From contig NZ_CP140155.1 in NCBI RefSeq assembly GCF_034479375.1, positions 930,001-994,000 on the forward strand: a stretch of DNA of 64,000 nucleotides. Reading direction: 5' to 3'. Position numbers and translations under genes: made by a program. Source of the DNA: Rhodopseudomonas palustris. Lineage in GTDB: Bacteria > Pseudomonadota > Alphaproteobacteria > Rhizobiales > Xanthobacteraceae. Positions within the stretch are counted from its first letter, which is position 1; the number at the start of each line of letters is the position of its first letter. A model generated the notes under the pieces. That model was not told the DNA's origin and searched no databases. It saw nothing but the letters and a program-made list of their open reading frames with translations. Shown piece by piece: positions 8,821 to 17,231 of this stretch.

Positions 8821-9309
8821 GTGAAGCGTCTATTGTTTCCCCTCGCGCCCCGGCCCGTCCCGGTCGTTCAGGAAGGCGTGCTCGTGCAGATGCGAGACGC
8901 GCTGCTGCGCCGCTTCGGGCGTCAGCAGGCGGCGGCGGTCGGCATCGGCGCCGTCTCAGCACCGCAGCGCGACGAAGCCGGTGGCGCCGCGGTGTTGGAG
9001 TTTCCGATCCGCGGCGACGCGCGGCTCGTCGGGCTGGCCGGCATGCTGGCCAAATGGATGGCTCCGGCGGAGCTGGAGGAGGATCCCTTCCGTTTGAAGC
9101 TATTGAACGGGCGGCGTCGGAGTCTGTCGATCGATCGTGACGCTTACGTCGAGCACCGTGCCGAGGATGGCAGCTTCCAACTCGTGATCGATTCCGTTCG
9201 GTTTCGGCTGACGCTGGAGACGAGTGACTTCGCGCTGCTGGTGAAGTTCGTGCTGCAGTACTGCGCGGAGCAGGGGTACCTCGCGCGATCCGGTGAGGCC
9301 GCATCGTGA
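8821..9309 (+). CDS. Conserved-looking unknown protein between exbD and tonB
   Basis: A 162-residue protein starting with GTG, preceded by a GGGG element. I do not recognise a domain. It has no export signal or membrane helix and so is probably cytoplasmic. The sequence alternates basic and hydrophobic stretches (VVQEGVLVQMRDALLRRFG at the start; FQLVIDSVRFRLTLETSDF later). It sits 13 bases after exbD, and its last four bases overlap the tonB start, so it is translated with the energising complex and may be an accessory of it. Confidence 0.8.
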   Translation: MKRLLFPLAPRPVPVVQEGVLVQMRDALLRRFGRQQAAAVGIGAVSAPQRDEAGGAAVLEFPIRGDARLVGLAGMLAKWMAPAELEEDPFRLKLLNGRRRSLSIDRDAYVEHRAEDGSFQLVIDSVRFRLTLETSDFALLVKFVLQYCAEQGYLARSGEAAS

Positions 9310-10049
9310 GCAAGCTCGGGGAAGACTGGCAGCGGTCGCCGTCGGACGACGCAGAGAGCGATGCGCGCGGGCCGGGCAGGCGATCTGCGATCAGGTATGG
9401 CGTCGCGGTCGTGATCCTCGCGGGGCTTTTCGGCGGCGGCTATCGCTGGTTGTTCAGCGGCGACGATCTTCCGCCGCCCCGTCAGGTTCACGAGATCACC
9501 ATCGTCAACGTGCCGCCGCCTCCTCCTCCGCAGCCTCCGGCTCCTCCGCCCGAGCAGACGATGGTCGAGCAGCCAAAGATGGCGGAGCAGGAGTTCAAGG
9601 AAGAGAAGGCGATCGAGAAGCCGCAGGACGAACCGGTCAAGGACGCCAAGAACGACGAACCACCCGGCCCTCTGGCGCTGGACGCCAAGGCGACCGGACC
9701 CGGCGACCTGTTCAATCTCGGCGGAAAGCCGGGCGGCAGCCCGTATGGCGGAGGTGGAGGCGGTGGAAGCCGCTGGGGCTGGTACGCCTCGATCGTCCAG
9801 TCGCAGATCGAAAGCGCGTTGCGCGCGAACCAGCGGACGCAGCGAGCGGTGCTGCAGGTGCAGATCCGATTGTGGGCGGACAGCACCGGCAAGATCAGTC
9901 GCGTGCAATTGGTGTCGTCGACAGGCGACGCCGAACTCGACCGGATCATCCGTGACGACGTGCTCGGCAGCCTGACGCTGCGCGAGCCTCCGCCCAAAGA
10001 CATGCCAATGCCGATGGTGACGCGCGTGACCGCGCGTCGTCCGAGCTGA
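9306..10049 (+). CDS. TonB-family energy transducer, variant C-terminal domain
   Basis: A 247-residue protein with a membrane helix at about residues 28-47 (YGVAVVILAGLFGGGYRW), a Pro-rich then Glu/Lys-rich spacer at about 60-120, a Gly-rich hinge (GGGGGGGSRWGWY, about 150) and a C-terminal TonB-like domain with QIRLWADSTGKISRVQL, SSTGDAELDRIIRDD and REPPPKDMPMP. That domain is clearly closer to the C-terminal domains of the STN proteins at 1033 and 16533 than to the classical TonB at 1811. The GTG start overlaps the preceding stop by four bases. With the ExbB- and ExbD-like genes it forms a complete energising unit inside the TPS operon. Confidence 0.9.
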   Translation: MSKLGEDWQRSPSDDAESDARGPGRRSAIRYGVAVVILAGLFGGGYRWLFSGDDLPPPRQVHEITIVNVPPPPPPQPPAPPPEQTMVEQPKMAEQEFKEEKAIEKPQDEPVKDAKNDEPPGPLALDAKATGPGDLFNLGGKPGGSPYGGGGGGGSRWGWYASIVQSQIESALRANQRTQRAVLQVQIRLWADSTGKISRVQLVSSTGDAELDRIIRDDVLGSLTLREPPPKDMPMPMVTRVTARRPS

Positions 10050-10088
10050 TCTAACTAACAACGACGACGAGTGGAAGGACAGGGGACG

Positions 10089-11960
10089 ATGTTTGACTTC
10101 AATCCGAACGCACGCCGGCGCGCATATCTGCTCGCCGTTTCGCTGGCGGCGCTCGTGGCCGCGGCGCCGGCCTTCGGCCAAAGCGCGGATCGTGCCGCCG
10201 ACAGGACCGAGGCCAAGCGGCCCAGGGTGTCCGATGCCAAGCCGGTCTCGCCGAACGCCACGGTCGGTCTCTTGAACCTGATGGTGAAGCGCAAGCTCCT
10301 GACGCAGGAGGAGGCCGACAGCCTGATCCAGCAGGCCGACACCGAGGCCTACGTTTCGCGGCAGGCCGCCAAGGATGCACGCGTCAAGGCGGACGAAGCC
10401 GCCAAGGTGGCCGGCGAAGCCGCCGCCGCCGCCAATCCGCCCGGCACACGTCACGTCACTTATGTGCCCGAGATCGTCAAGCGGCAGATCCGCGACGAGT
10501 TGAAGAAGGAAGTGATGGCGAAGGCGCAAAAGGAGAACTGGGCGTCGCCGGGCATGTATCCGGAATGGGCGCAGCGCATCCGCTTTTACGGCGACTTCCG
10601 CAGCCGCTATCACGGCAGCTTCTTCCCGCAGGGCAACGCACAGGCCGACGCGATCAACTTCAACGCCATCAACAGCGGTTCGCCCTACGACCTGTCGGAC
10701 ACCACTAATCCGTACAATTGGCCGACCTACAACACGACGCAGAATCGCAACCAAGTCCGGCTGCGCGCCCGGCTCGGTATGGAAGCCGACCTGGCCTACG
10801 GCTTCAATGCCGGGGTGCGGATTGCGACCGGTGAAAGCAATTCACCGGTCTCCACCAACCAGACGATGGGGGGCAGCGGTTCGAATTTATCGAAATATTC
10901 GGTGTGGCTCGATCGCGGCTATCTGAAATACGAAGCGTTCGACCGCGATCTGGTGCTGTCGGCGGGTCGTTTCGACAACCCGTTCTGGTCGCCGACCGAT
11001 CTCGTCTGGTATCGCGAACTCGGGTTCGATGGCGTCGCGGCGCAGGGCCGATATTCGGTCACCCCGGACTTCTCGGTATTCGGCGTCGCCGGCGCATTCC
11101 CGATCTTCAACACGGATTTCAACGCCGGCAGCAATCTTCCGGTCGAGCAGTCGAAGTTCCCGAGCCACGACAGATGGCTGTTCGGTGCTCAGCTCGGCTT
11201 CGCGCAGCGCTTCGCGCCGGTCAGCGAATTCCGGTTCGCGACCGCGATCTACGACTTCCAGAACGTGCAGGGCCAGACCTCGGACACCTGCTTCGTGGCG
11301 AACGCGAGCAACGGCTGCAGCACCGATCTGACCCGTCCGATGTTCGCGCAGAAGGGCAACACCTATATGACGCTGCGCAACCTCGCCTCGGGCTTCGCCT
11401 TCAACAATTTCGGCTCGGAGCTGCAGTATCAGTACTTTGGACTGGCGCAGAAGTATCGGCCACTGGTGGTGAGCGGATCGCTCGATCTCGGCGAATTCCA
11501 TCCCTACCATATCGTCATCGACGGCGAGTTCGTGTGGAACACCGCGTTCGATCGCTCGCTGGTCAACAACGGCGTGGGCATGAAGAGCCTTCCCGGCAAC
11601 GTCGCCGGATACTTCTACAACAACCGCGGGCCGACCCCGGACCGGACGCTCGGCGCGTTCGACGGTGGTGACAAGGGCTGGATGGGGCGAGTCACCGTCG
11701 GAAACCGGGAGATCAAGCACCTCGGCGATTGGAACGTTCACGCCGGTTACAAATATCTGGAGTCCGACGCCACTCTGGACGCCTTCGCCGACTCCGATTT
11801 CGGCCTCGGCGGAACCAACCTGAAGGGCTATTTCCTCGGCGCCAATCTCGGCCTCAGCGACAACGTCTGGAGCTCCGTGCGCTGGCTGAGCGCCAACAGC
11901 ATCGCCGGTCTGCCGTACGCGGTGGACGTGTTGGTCGTCGACCTCAACGCGAAGTTCTGA
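10089..11960 (+). CDS. Putative outer-membrane porin with coiled-coil N-terminus
   Basis: A 623-residue protein with an export signal ending AAAPAFG-Q and an Ala/Lys/Glu-rich helical stretch (about residues 60-125; LLTQEEADSLIQQADTEAY). The rest is rich in alternating aromatic and polar strands, as in the 'putative porin' family (IRFYGDFRSRYHGSFF; GVRIATGESNSPVST; YLKYEAFDRDLVLSAGRFDNPFW), and ends in a typical barrel-terminal strand VVDLNAKF. The ATG at 10089 follows AGGACAGGGGACG. It is not a TonB-dependent receptor: I see no plug domain or TonB box. It lies 39 bases after tonB and 2 bases before the next gene. A role as outer-membrane partner of the energised complex is possible but inferred. 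Confidence 0.85.
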   Translation: MFDFNPNARRRAYLLAVSLAALVAAAPAFGQSADRAADRTEAKRPRVSDAKPVSPNATVGLLNLMVKRKLLTQEEADSLIQQADTEAYVSRQAAKDARVKADEAAKVAGEAAAAANPPGTRHVTYVPEIVKRQIRDELKKEVMAKAQKENWASPGMYPEWAQRIRFYGDFRSRYHGSFFPQGNAQADAINFNAINSGSPYDLSDTTNPYNWPTYNTTQNRNQVRLRARLGMEADLAYGFNAGVRIATGESNSPVSTNQTMGGSGSNLSKYSVWLDRGYLKYEAFDRDLVLSAGRFDNPFWSPTDLVWYRELGFDGVAAQGRYSVTPDFSVFGVAGAFPIFNTDFNAGSNLPVEQSKFPSHDRWLFGAQLGFAQRFAPVSEFRFATAIYDFQNVQGQTSDTCFVANASNGCSTDLTRPMFAQKGNTYMTLRNLASGFAFNNFGSELQYQYFGLAQKYRPLVVSGSLDLGEFHPYHIVIDGEFVWNTAFDRSLVNNGVGMKSLPGNVAGYFYNNRGPTPDRTLGAFDGGDKGWMGRVTVGNREIKHLGDWNVHAGYKYLESDATLDAFADSDFGLGGTNLKGYFLGANLGLSDNVWSSVRWLSANSIAGLPYAVDVLVVDLNAKF

Positions 11961-11962
11961 TC

Positions 11963-12556
11963 ATGAAGACTCTGATCCTGATGCTCACGATCGGTGTGCT
12001 GGCCTGTTCGGCGACCGGCGCGTCCGCCGAGGTCGAGGCCGACAAGCTGCGCGAAGCGCTTCGCGCCGCGACGTTGCAAACGCGCCAACTCGAAGATCAA
12101 CGCGCCGTGCTGCAGGCCAAGGTCGCCGACGCCGAGCGGGAAAAGGCCGCGGCGAAATCCCAGGCCGAAGCCGCCAAGGCGGAGACGAGAGAGGCCAAGA
12201 AGCAATATCGGGAAGCCGTCGACGAGTTCAATCGCCGGCTCTCGGAGCGCGACGAAACGCTGGAGAAATGGAAAGTCGCGTACGAGGAGGCCGCCTCGGT
12301 GGCGCGCGACAAGGATGCGGCGCGCGCCAAGTTCGAAGGCGAGGCCAATGCCTACAAGGCGTCGACGAAGAGCTGCGTCGTCAAGAACAAGCAGCTCGTC
12401 GCCGCCGGCAAGGATCTTCTGCAGCGTTATCAAAGTGTCACCATCGGTGACACAATTGTCGCGCAGGAGCCGGTACTCGGACTGCGACGTGTCGAAATCC
12501 AGAACAGCATCCAAGAGACCGGCGACAAGTTTCTCGATCAGAAGGTGAACCCATGA
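11963..12556 (+). CDS. Periplasmic coiled-coil protein
   Basis: A 197-residue protein with a signal peptide (MKTLILMLTIGVLACSATGASA) and a long heptad-type coiled coil at about residues 25-130, rich in Ala, Glu, Lys and Arg (LREALRAATLQTRQLEDQRA). The C-terminal part is shorter and less charged and contains one Cys in KSCVVKNKQL. I know no function. It starts two bases after the porin stop and overlaps the prolyl isomerase start by four bases, so it belongs to the same translation unit. It could span the periplasm or act as a scaffold for the secretion machinery. Confidence 0.85.
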   Translation: MKTLILMLTIGVLACSATGASAEVEADKLREALRAATLQTRQLEDQRAVLQAKVADAEREKAAAKSQAEAAKAETREAKKQYREAVDEFNRRLSERDETLEKWKVAYEEAASVARDKDAARAKFEGEANAYKASTKSCVVKNKQLVAAGKDLLQRYQSVTIGDTIVAQEPVLGLRRVEIQNSIQETGDKFLDQKVNP

Positions 12557-13608
12557 GTAACAGGATCGTCGATTGCATCCGGCGGACAGCCCTGGTCAGC
12601 GTCGCGACGTTGGTTCCGTTGGTCGCGGCCGCCCAGACCGCGACGACGCCGTCGGCGCCTGCGCAACGACAGCCTCACGCCGCACCGCGCGCGGCCAAGC
12701 AGCAGCCTGCGGAAGCCGTGCAATCACAAGGCGTCGCGTCGAAAACCACCAGGGCGGTCGACAAGGATGCCGACGCGCGCAAGAGCGGCGACGTGATCGC
12801 CCGCGTCGGCAGCACGAATATCTCCACAGACGAGATCCGCGGCTACGTTGCCGCGCTCGGCGAGCGCGATCGTGCGGCGCTGCGTCAGGATCCCAGCCTG
12901 CTCAGCCAGGCGGTGCGAATGATGCTGGCCAATCGTCTCGTGTTGCAGGAGATCGCCGCGAAGAAGTGGGATCAGCAGCCGAATATCGCCGAGAAGCTCG
13001 ACCGTGTGCGCGAGAGCGCGGCAGTCGAGCTGTATCTGCAGACGGTGTCGTCTCCGCCCGAGAAGTTTCCCAGCGACGAGGATCTACAGAAGGTCTACGA
13101 GGCCAATCGCGCCGCATTCCTGATGCCGCGGCAGTTCGAACTGGCGCAGATCTTCATCGCGCTGCCGAAGGATGCCGACAAGGCGACCGAAGACAAAGCT
13201 AGAAAAAGCGTGGATGACATTCAGCGCAAGCTGAAGGCGCCGGGGGGCGATTTTGCGGCCGTCGCCAACGAGGCTGGTGACGCCAATGGCGGCGCGTTGG
13301 GTTGGGTGGTGGAGAACCAGATCAGGCCCGAGATCCGCGCAAAGGTGATGGAGATGGCGAAGAACGCCGTGTCCGATCCGATCAGGCTCGACGACGGCTG
13401 GCACATCGTCAGGGTGCTCGACACCAAGGCGCCGTATACGCGCACTTTGCCGGAGGTCCGAGACGGGCTGGTCCAGCAGATCCGCAACGAACGCGCGACG
13501 ATGCTGCGCCGGGCCTATCTGGCCGACCTGCTGAAGCAGCAACCGCCCGTGATCAACGAACTGGCGTTGGCGGGTTTGCTGAACGAGCGTAGCTCGGCGA
13601 CGCGTTAA
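12553..13608 (+). CDS. Parvulin-type (SurA/PpiC-like) peptidyl-prolyl isomerase
   Basis: A 351-residue protein with an export signal (TALVSVATLVPLVAAAQ), a low-complexity linker, an N-terminal chaperone-like helical domain at about residues 75-165 (DVIARVGSTNISTDEIRGYVAAL) and a parvulin domain at about 185-285 (ELAQIFIALPKD; GGDFAAVANEAGDANGGALGWV; IRLDDGWHIVRV). SurA-like proteins keep unfolded outer-membrane and secreted proteins competent in the periplasm. Placed in this operon, the likely clients are the TPS exoprotein, TpsB and the porin. ATGA overlap with the preceding gene. Confidence 0.9.
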   Translation: MSNRIVDCIRRTALVSVATLVPLVAAAQTATTPSAPAQRQPHAAPRAAKQQPAEAVQSQGVASKTTRAVDKDADARKSGDVIARVGSTNISTDEIRGYVAALGERDRAALRQDPSLLSQAVRMMLANRLVLQEIAAKKWDQQPNIAEKLDRVRESAAVELYLQTVSSPPEKFPSDEDLQKVYEANRAAFLMPRQFELAQIFIALPKDADKATEDKARKSVDDIQRKLKAPGGDFAAVANEAGDANGGALGWVVENQIRPEIRAKVMEMAKNAVSDPIRLDDGWHIVRVLDTKAPYTRTLPEVRDGLVQQIRNERATMLRRAYLADLLKQQPPVINELALAGLLNERSSATR

Positions 13609-13664
13609 CCGTCGTCCGCCGACCATCCGACGCCGCGTCGCGGCACCTCGAACCGGAGTACTCA

Positions 13665-14171
13665 ATGTCCGCCAACCTCATCAGCAGGCTCGATGTCGAC
13701 GGCCTGCGCGAACTGTTTCAAACCGCCGGCTATCGCGTCGAAACCGTGTCCGACCCGGTAGCCAACGTCACCTATCTGCGTTCCGCCACCAACGGCCTCG
13801 CCTTCGACATTCGTCCCGGCAATCGCCTTCCAGACGATCAGAGCCTTGCCGACGTCGCTCTGGTCGCGGTGATCCAGGTACAGGGAGAGTTGCCGCTCGC
13901 CGTGGTCAACCGCTGGAATGCGTCGCGCCGGTTCGGCCGATTGCAGGCGAGCGGGCCGTTCCTCGCGCTGTCGCTCGATCTGCTGTTCGCCGGCGGAGTC
14001 AGCCGGGATCATCTGCGCGCCCAGATCGAGATTTGGGATCATCTGGTGCAGCAACTGATCGTCTTCCTGCGCGAGGAGATCGCTGCATTGCCACAGGTGC
14101 GGCCGGGTGAGTCAGTCGCCGGTGCGGCGGCTGCCGGGGCTGGCGACGTGGCCGCGGCGACGGTGCAATAG
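13665..14171 (+). CDS. YbjN-like protein
   Basis: A 168-residue protein without an export signal. The fold pattern matches the YbjN family, which resembles type III secretion chaperones: VDGLRELFQTAGYRVE at the start, then FDIRPGN, ALVAVIQVQGELPLAVVNRWNASRRFG and a final helix EIWDHLVQQLIVFLREE. It ends in a short Ala/Gly tail. It lies 56 bases after the isomerase gene. A cytoplasmic chaperone role for the exported giant protein is tempting but is only inference. Confidence 0.7.
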   Translation: MSANLISRLDVDGLRELFQTAGYRVETVSDPVANVTYLRSATNGLAFDIRPGNRLPDDQSLADVALVAVIQVQGELPLAVVNRWNASRRFGRLQASGPFLALSLDLLFAGGVSRDHLRAQIEIWDHLVQQLIVFLREEIAALPQVRPGESVAGAAAAGAGDVAAATVQ

Positions 14172-14194
14172 GTCTGCGCGGCCGAGGAATTGCG

Positions 14195-14692
14195 ATGGAC
14201 GTTCGAGGGCAGGCGATGCGGCGCGGCGTCCACTGGCGATCCAAGATCGTACGATGGCTCGGTCTGACGATGGGTCTGGTCGCCGCAGCGACCGGTGTCC
14301 GTGCCGGGACCGATGGGAGCGGCGAGATCAAGGAGCCTGGCTCAACGCGCCAGGTCCCGGCGGTCTGGATCGAATTCGGCCGCCGGCTGCAGGAGCGGAT
14401 TCAGCAGTGCCTGAGTTCCGACAGCGAAGCCGTGATGCGCTTGCAGACGTCGATGCAGAACCTCGCCACCGAGCGCGGCGCATCGCCGACCGTCATCGTT
14501 CGTGTATGGGTTCATTCGGATGGCGCTGTCGCTCGCGCCGAACTGGAGGGTCCGTCGAGCGCGGAAGATCGCCGCGATCTGATGCTGGCGATCGGTGATG
14601 CGGGCGTCGACGAAACAGTGCCGCCCGAGATGCCGCAGCCGCTTCGGATGAAGTTCACCTTGGCGGCACGGCCGACGGAGCAGTCGCGATGA
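14195..14692 (+). CDS. Secreted TonB C-terminal-like protein without STN domain
   Basis: A 165-residue protein with an export signal at about residues 20-38 (WLGLTMGLVAAATGVRAG) and a C-terminal domain matching the TonB-like domain of its neighbours (TVIVRVWVHSDGAVARAELEG, then VPPEMPQPLRMKFTL). The spacer between is short, and there is no STN domain. It may be released into the periplasm or remain anchored through the N-terminal helix. The chosen ATG follows CGAGGAATTGCG; an in-frame ATG lies at 14216. Its stop overlaps the next start (ATGA). It is the fifth TonB-C-like domain in the island. Confidence 0.75.
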   Translation: MDVRGQAMRRGVHWRSKIVRWLGLTMGLVAAATGVRAGTDGSGEIKEPGSTRQVPAVWIEFGRRLQERIQQCLSSDSEAVMRLQTSMQNLATERGASPTVIVRVWVHSDGAVARAELEGPSSAEDRRDLMLAIGDAGVDETVPPEMPQPLRMKFTLAARPTEQSR

Positions 14693-15498
14693 ACTGGCGC
14701 TCGAACGGGGCTCGGGTCTTGCTGCGACGGTGTGCCGGCGCTGTGTTGCTCTGGGCATTCATTGGTTTCGGTCTGGCGCGCGCCGAGCCGGCTAATCCGT
14801 CGGCTGCAATCGACGCGCAGGCTGCACGGTCCGACGTCGGCGCTGAACCAGCGCCTGCAAGGCTCGCCGCTGCCGAAGCTCCGCCGCCCAGTTTGACGCC
14901 CTCGGTCGCTGCGCCCTCGAGCCAGACGAGGGCAAGCAATACGCCGGCGGCGTTTCGGGCGCTGATTGCCCGGGAGGCCGAGCGGCACGGTCTCGCACCG
15001 GCGGTTGCCGAAGCGGTGATGGCGGTCGAGAGCGGCTTCAATCCGGATGCTGTCGGAGGCTCCGGTGAGATCGGACTGATGCAGGTGATGCCGTCGACGG
15101 CCCGGATGCTCGGCTTCCTCGGCAGCAACGCAGAACTCGCAGTGCCTGAAACCAACATCAGATATGGCGTGACCTATCTGGCGCGAGCCTGGCGGCTCGC
15201 CGGCGGCGATATCTGCACGGCGACAATGAAGTATCGGGCGGGACACGGCGAGACACGATTCTCGCACCTCTCGGTCAAGTATTGCGTAGCGGTGCGCGGC
15301 CAGCTCGCTGCGCTGGGCTTTCCGGTGACTGGTCAGGTCCCGGTCGCAAGCTTCGGTTCGCCAAGCGGCGGCGGAGCCGGGTTCGACGGCGGCTGCCGTC
15401 GTCGTTGTCTGGCCGGAAACACGGTCGGACGCGTTGATCTCGCAGCGTTGAACGCGCGACTGAATACGTTGGTGGTGCAGGTTCGCAGCGGGAGGTGA
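14689..15498 (+). CDS. Lytic transglycosylase (SLT domain)
   Basis: A 269-residue protein with an export signal (GAVLLWAFIGFGLARAE), an Ala/Pro linker and an SLT-type muramidase domain at about residues 85-205. The catalytic Glu is in VAEAVMAVESGFNPDAVG, followed by the family motif GEIGLMQVMPSTARMLGF and NIRYGVTYLARAW. Such enzymes cut peptidoglycan and are commonly linked to secretion and other envelope-spanning machines. Here it would make room in the wall for the TonB-ExbBD-TpsB apparatus. Overlaps the preceding gene by four bases. Confidence 0.92.
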   Translation: MNWRSNGARVLLRRCAGAVLLWAFIGFGLARAEPANPSAAIDAQAARSDVGAEPAPARLAAAEAPPPSLTPSVAAPSSQTRASNTPAAFRALIAREAERHGLAPAVAEAVMAVESGFNPDAVGGSGEIGLMQVMPSTARMLGFLGSNAELAVPETNIRYGVTYLARAWRLAGGDICTATMKYRAGHGETRFSHLSVKYCVAVRGQLAALGFPVTGQVPVASFGSPSGGGAGFDGGCRRRCLAGNTVGRVDLAALNARLNTLVVQVRSGR

Positions 15499-15503
15499 AG
15501 CCG

Positions 15504-16013
15504 ATGACAGCGACATGTTGCCTGATTACATCGCGCGGCGGCGCGGGGCGGGTAGAGGCTGTCGTGCCGGCTGTGGTCGCTCTCATGGCAGCGCTGGCGG
15601 TCGCTTCGACATCGGCCGTCGCACAGGCGCCGAGCCCGAACAGGCTGCCGCCAGTCACGATCGAAACCCCGCCACCTAGTCCGCTGCTGCCGACGGCGCC
15701 GGTCACCGCACCGCCTGCGCTCGATCTCTCGAACGTCGGACGCGGCCCCGGCGGGCCGGGCGGCGCCCAGCGCTGCGTCGACGTCCCGATAGGCTCCGAC
15801 CGGGCGTTCGGTTGCCTCAACCAACGGCTCAAGCGCACCGTCGATCAGGTCAATCCGGTGATGAACATTCCCCCGATCGATGCGAAGTCGTCTGATCTCA
15901 AAGTCGGAACTGTAAATATCCCGGCGGTGCAGCAGCAGTATGGAAGCAACTTCGGCATCTCGGCCGTGCCGTTCCGCCCTAATGTGAGTTTCCCGTCTCC
16001 GCGTGGACGGTGA
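15504..16013 (+). CDS. Small secreted protein of unknown function
   Basis: A 169-residue protein with an export signal (VVPAVVALMAALAVASTSAVA), a Pro-rich middle (PPPSPLLPTAPVTAPPALD) and a C-terminal part with two Cys (QRCVDVPIGSDRAFGCLNQ) that could form a disulphide. I do not recognise the family. The ATG at 15504 follows GGGAGG with good spacing; a GTG at 15495 overlaps the transglycosylase stop. It is the last gene of the packed operon that starts with tpsB. Confidence 0.7.
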   Translation: MTATCCLITSRGGAGRVEAVVPAVVALMAALAVASTSAVAQAPSPNRLPPVTIETPPPSPLLPTAPVTAPPALDLSNVGRGPGGPGGAQRCVDVPIGSDRAFGCLNQRLKRTVDQVNPVMNIPPIDAKSSDLKVGTVNIPAVQQQYGSNFGISAVPFRPNVSFPSPRGR

Positions 16014-16093
16014 GCTGGTATCGGATCGAGTGGCTTGTCCGACCGGTCGGTGAGCCGATCGCGAGCGCGCCAGCACGACGCTGCAGCGGCGAG

Positions 16094-16300
16094 CGGCCGT
16101 CAAAGCACTCTTGGTTTCAGCAAGTACAGCGCCGGCGCCAAAGAGCATCTTCTACGACAACGCGGATTACAACTCCAATCGCGGCACCGGTCAAACGCCT
16201 TCAACCTTCCGGCGCAGGGAATGGTCACGGGCGTGCCTACCGCGCCTCCGCCGCCGATCGTGGCACTGGCTGCAGGGTGCGGGCGGCACTCACTCTGGAG
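16094..16300 (+). pseudogene. Possible decayed ORF in the 519-base gap before the second signalling set
   Basis: No intact gene lies between 16014 and 16532. Protein-like stretches appear in two different frames (KSIFYDNADYNSNRGTGQ in one, then NAFNLPAQGMVTGVPTAP in another), which looks like a frameshifted small secreted-protein gene. I cannot name it. The rest of the gap is non-coding and carries a candidate promoter motif near 16475 (AACATTTT) ahead of the STN gene. Confidence 0.25.
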
Positions 16301-16532
16301 AGTGCGCCTGATCCCCTCAAACGAGAGAGGCCGACATGGAAACGTATAGAGGTCCGTGGGCTGATACTAAAAACACCGCGTTCTGTTCGGGGTATTTTGT
16401 GCCGGCTCAACGATCTCGGTGAGCGCAACCAGAGCGACAAGAAAAGCGCGTGCTGATGGCCGTCACGCGAGTGTAACATTTTCTGCCTACTGCATCAGCA
16501 TTCCGAGGAATAGGCGCGAGCGAGGATTAGTA

Positions 16533-17216
16533 TTGCCACCGGATGCGCCAGTCGTTGCGTCCTGGATCGTTCGGCCTCGCCGCGCGCTGGCGCTGGTGTT
16601 CGCTCTGTCCCTGGCAACCGGATCTGGCCAAGCGGAAGAGTCAGTCAGTTTCGATATTCCATCTCAGCCGCTGGCAAAAGCGCTTCATGCCTTCAGCGCG
16701 GCGACTGGAATCGAGGTGTTGGTCGATGCGCGGCCGGCGGCCGGCCATCGTGCGCCGGATCTCAAAGGCTCGTTGCCGCCGCACGAGGCCTTGTCGATCT
16801 TATTGGCCGGCTCGAACCTCGTCGCCCGGGATTTCGGCAGGGATACCGTCATACTCGCCGCGATGTCGCCGGCCCCAACATCTCTGATGGAAGATCAGCG
16901 CTACTTTGCGGATGTTCAGCGTGCCGTCGAACATGCCCTTTGCGCCGATGAGCGCACTTTGCCAGGCCGCTATCGACTGGCGCTCAAGCTCTGGGTTGGG
17001 CCATCGGGTGAGGTGACGCGGGCAAAACGGCTCGACACCACCGGCGATCGGGCACGCGATGACGCCCTCGATGCGGCGATATCGCGGATCAGCGTCGGGA
17101 CATCGCCGCCGCCGCTTTTGGCGCAGCCGATTGCTGTCATCGTATCGCCCAGCTACACCGGCACGATCACGGGCTGCCCGGCAGGAGTTCTTCCGCGCCG
17201 CGCCGCAAATCGGTAG
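16533..17216 (+). CDS. Periplasmic STN-domain / TonB C-terminal-like fusion protein (copy B)
   Basis: A 227-residue paralogue of the protein at 1033. An export signal (ALALVFALSLATGSGQA) is followed by an STN domain at about residues 40-95 (FDIPSQPLAKALHAFSAATG; SILLAGSNLVARDF) and a C-terminal TonB-like domain at about 125-215 (LALKLWVGPSGEV; TTGDRARDDALDAAI; PPPLLAQPI). The likely start is TTG at 16533 after GAGCGAGGA; the frame is open further upstream but reads like non-coding sequence. The sigma gene begins 15 bases later. It has no beta-barrel, so it cannot itself be a transducing receptor. Confidence 0.8.
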   Translation: MPPDAPVVASWIVRPRRALALVFALSLATGSGQAEESVSFDIPSQPLAKALHAFSAATGIEVLVDARPAAGHRAPDLKGSLPPHEALSILLAGSNLVARDFGRDTVILAAMSPAPTSLMEDQRYFADVQRAVEHALCADERTLPGRYRLALKLWVGPSGEVTRAKRLDTTGDRARDDALDAAISRISVGTSPPPLLAQPIAVIVSPSYTGTITGCPAGVLPRRAANR

Positions 17217-17231
17217 CTGGCAGCCTCCATC

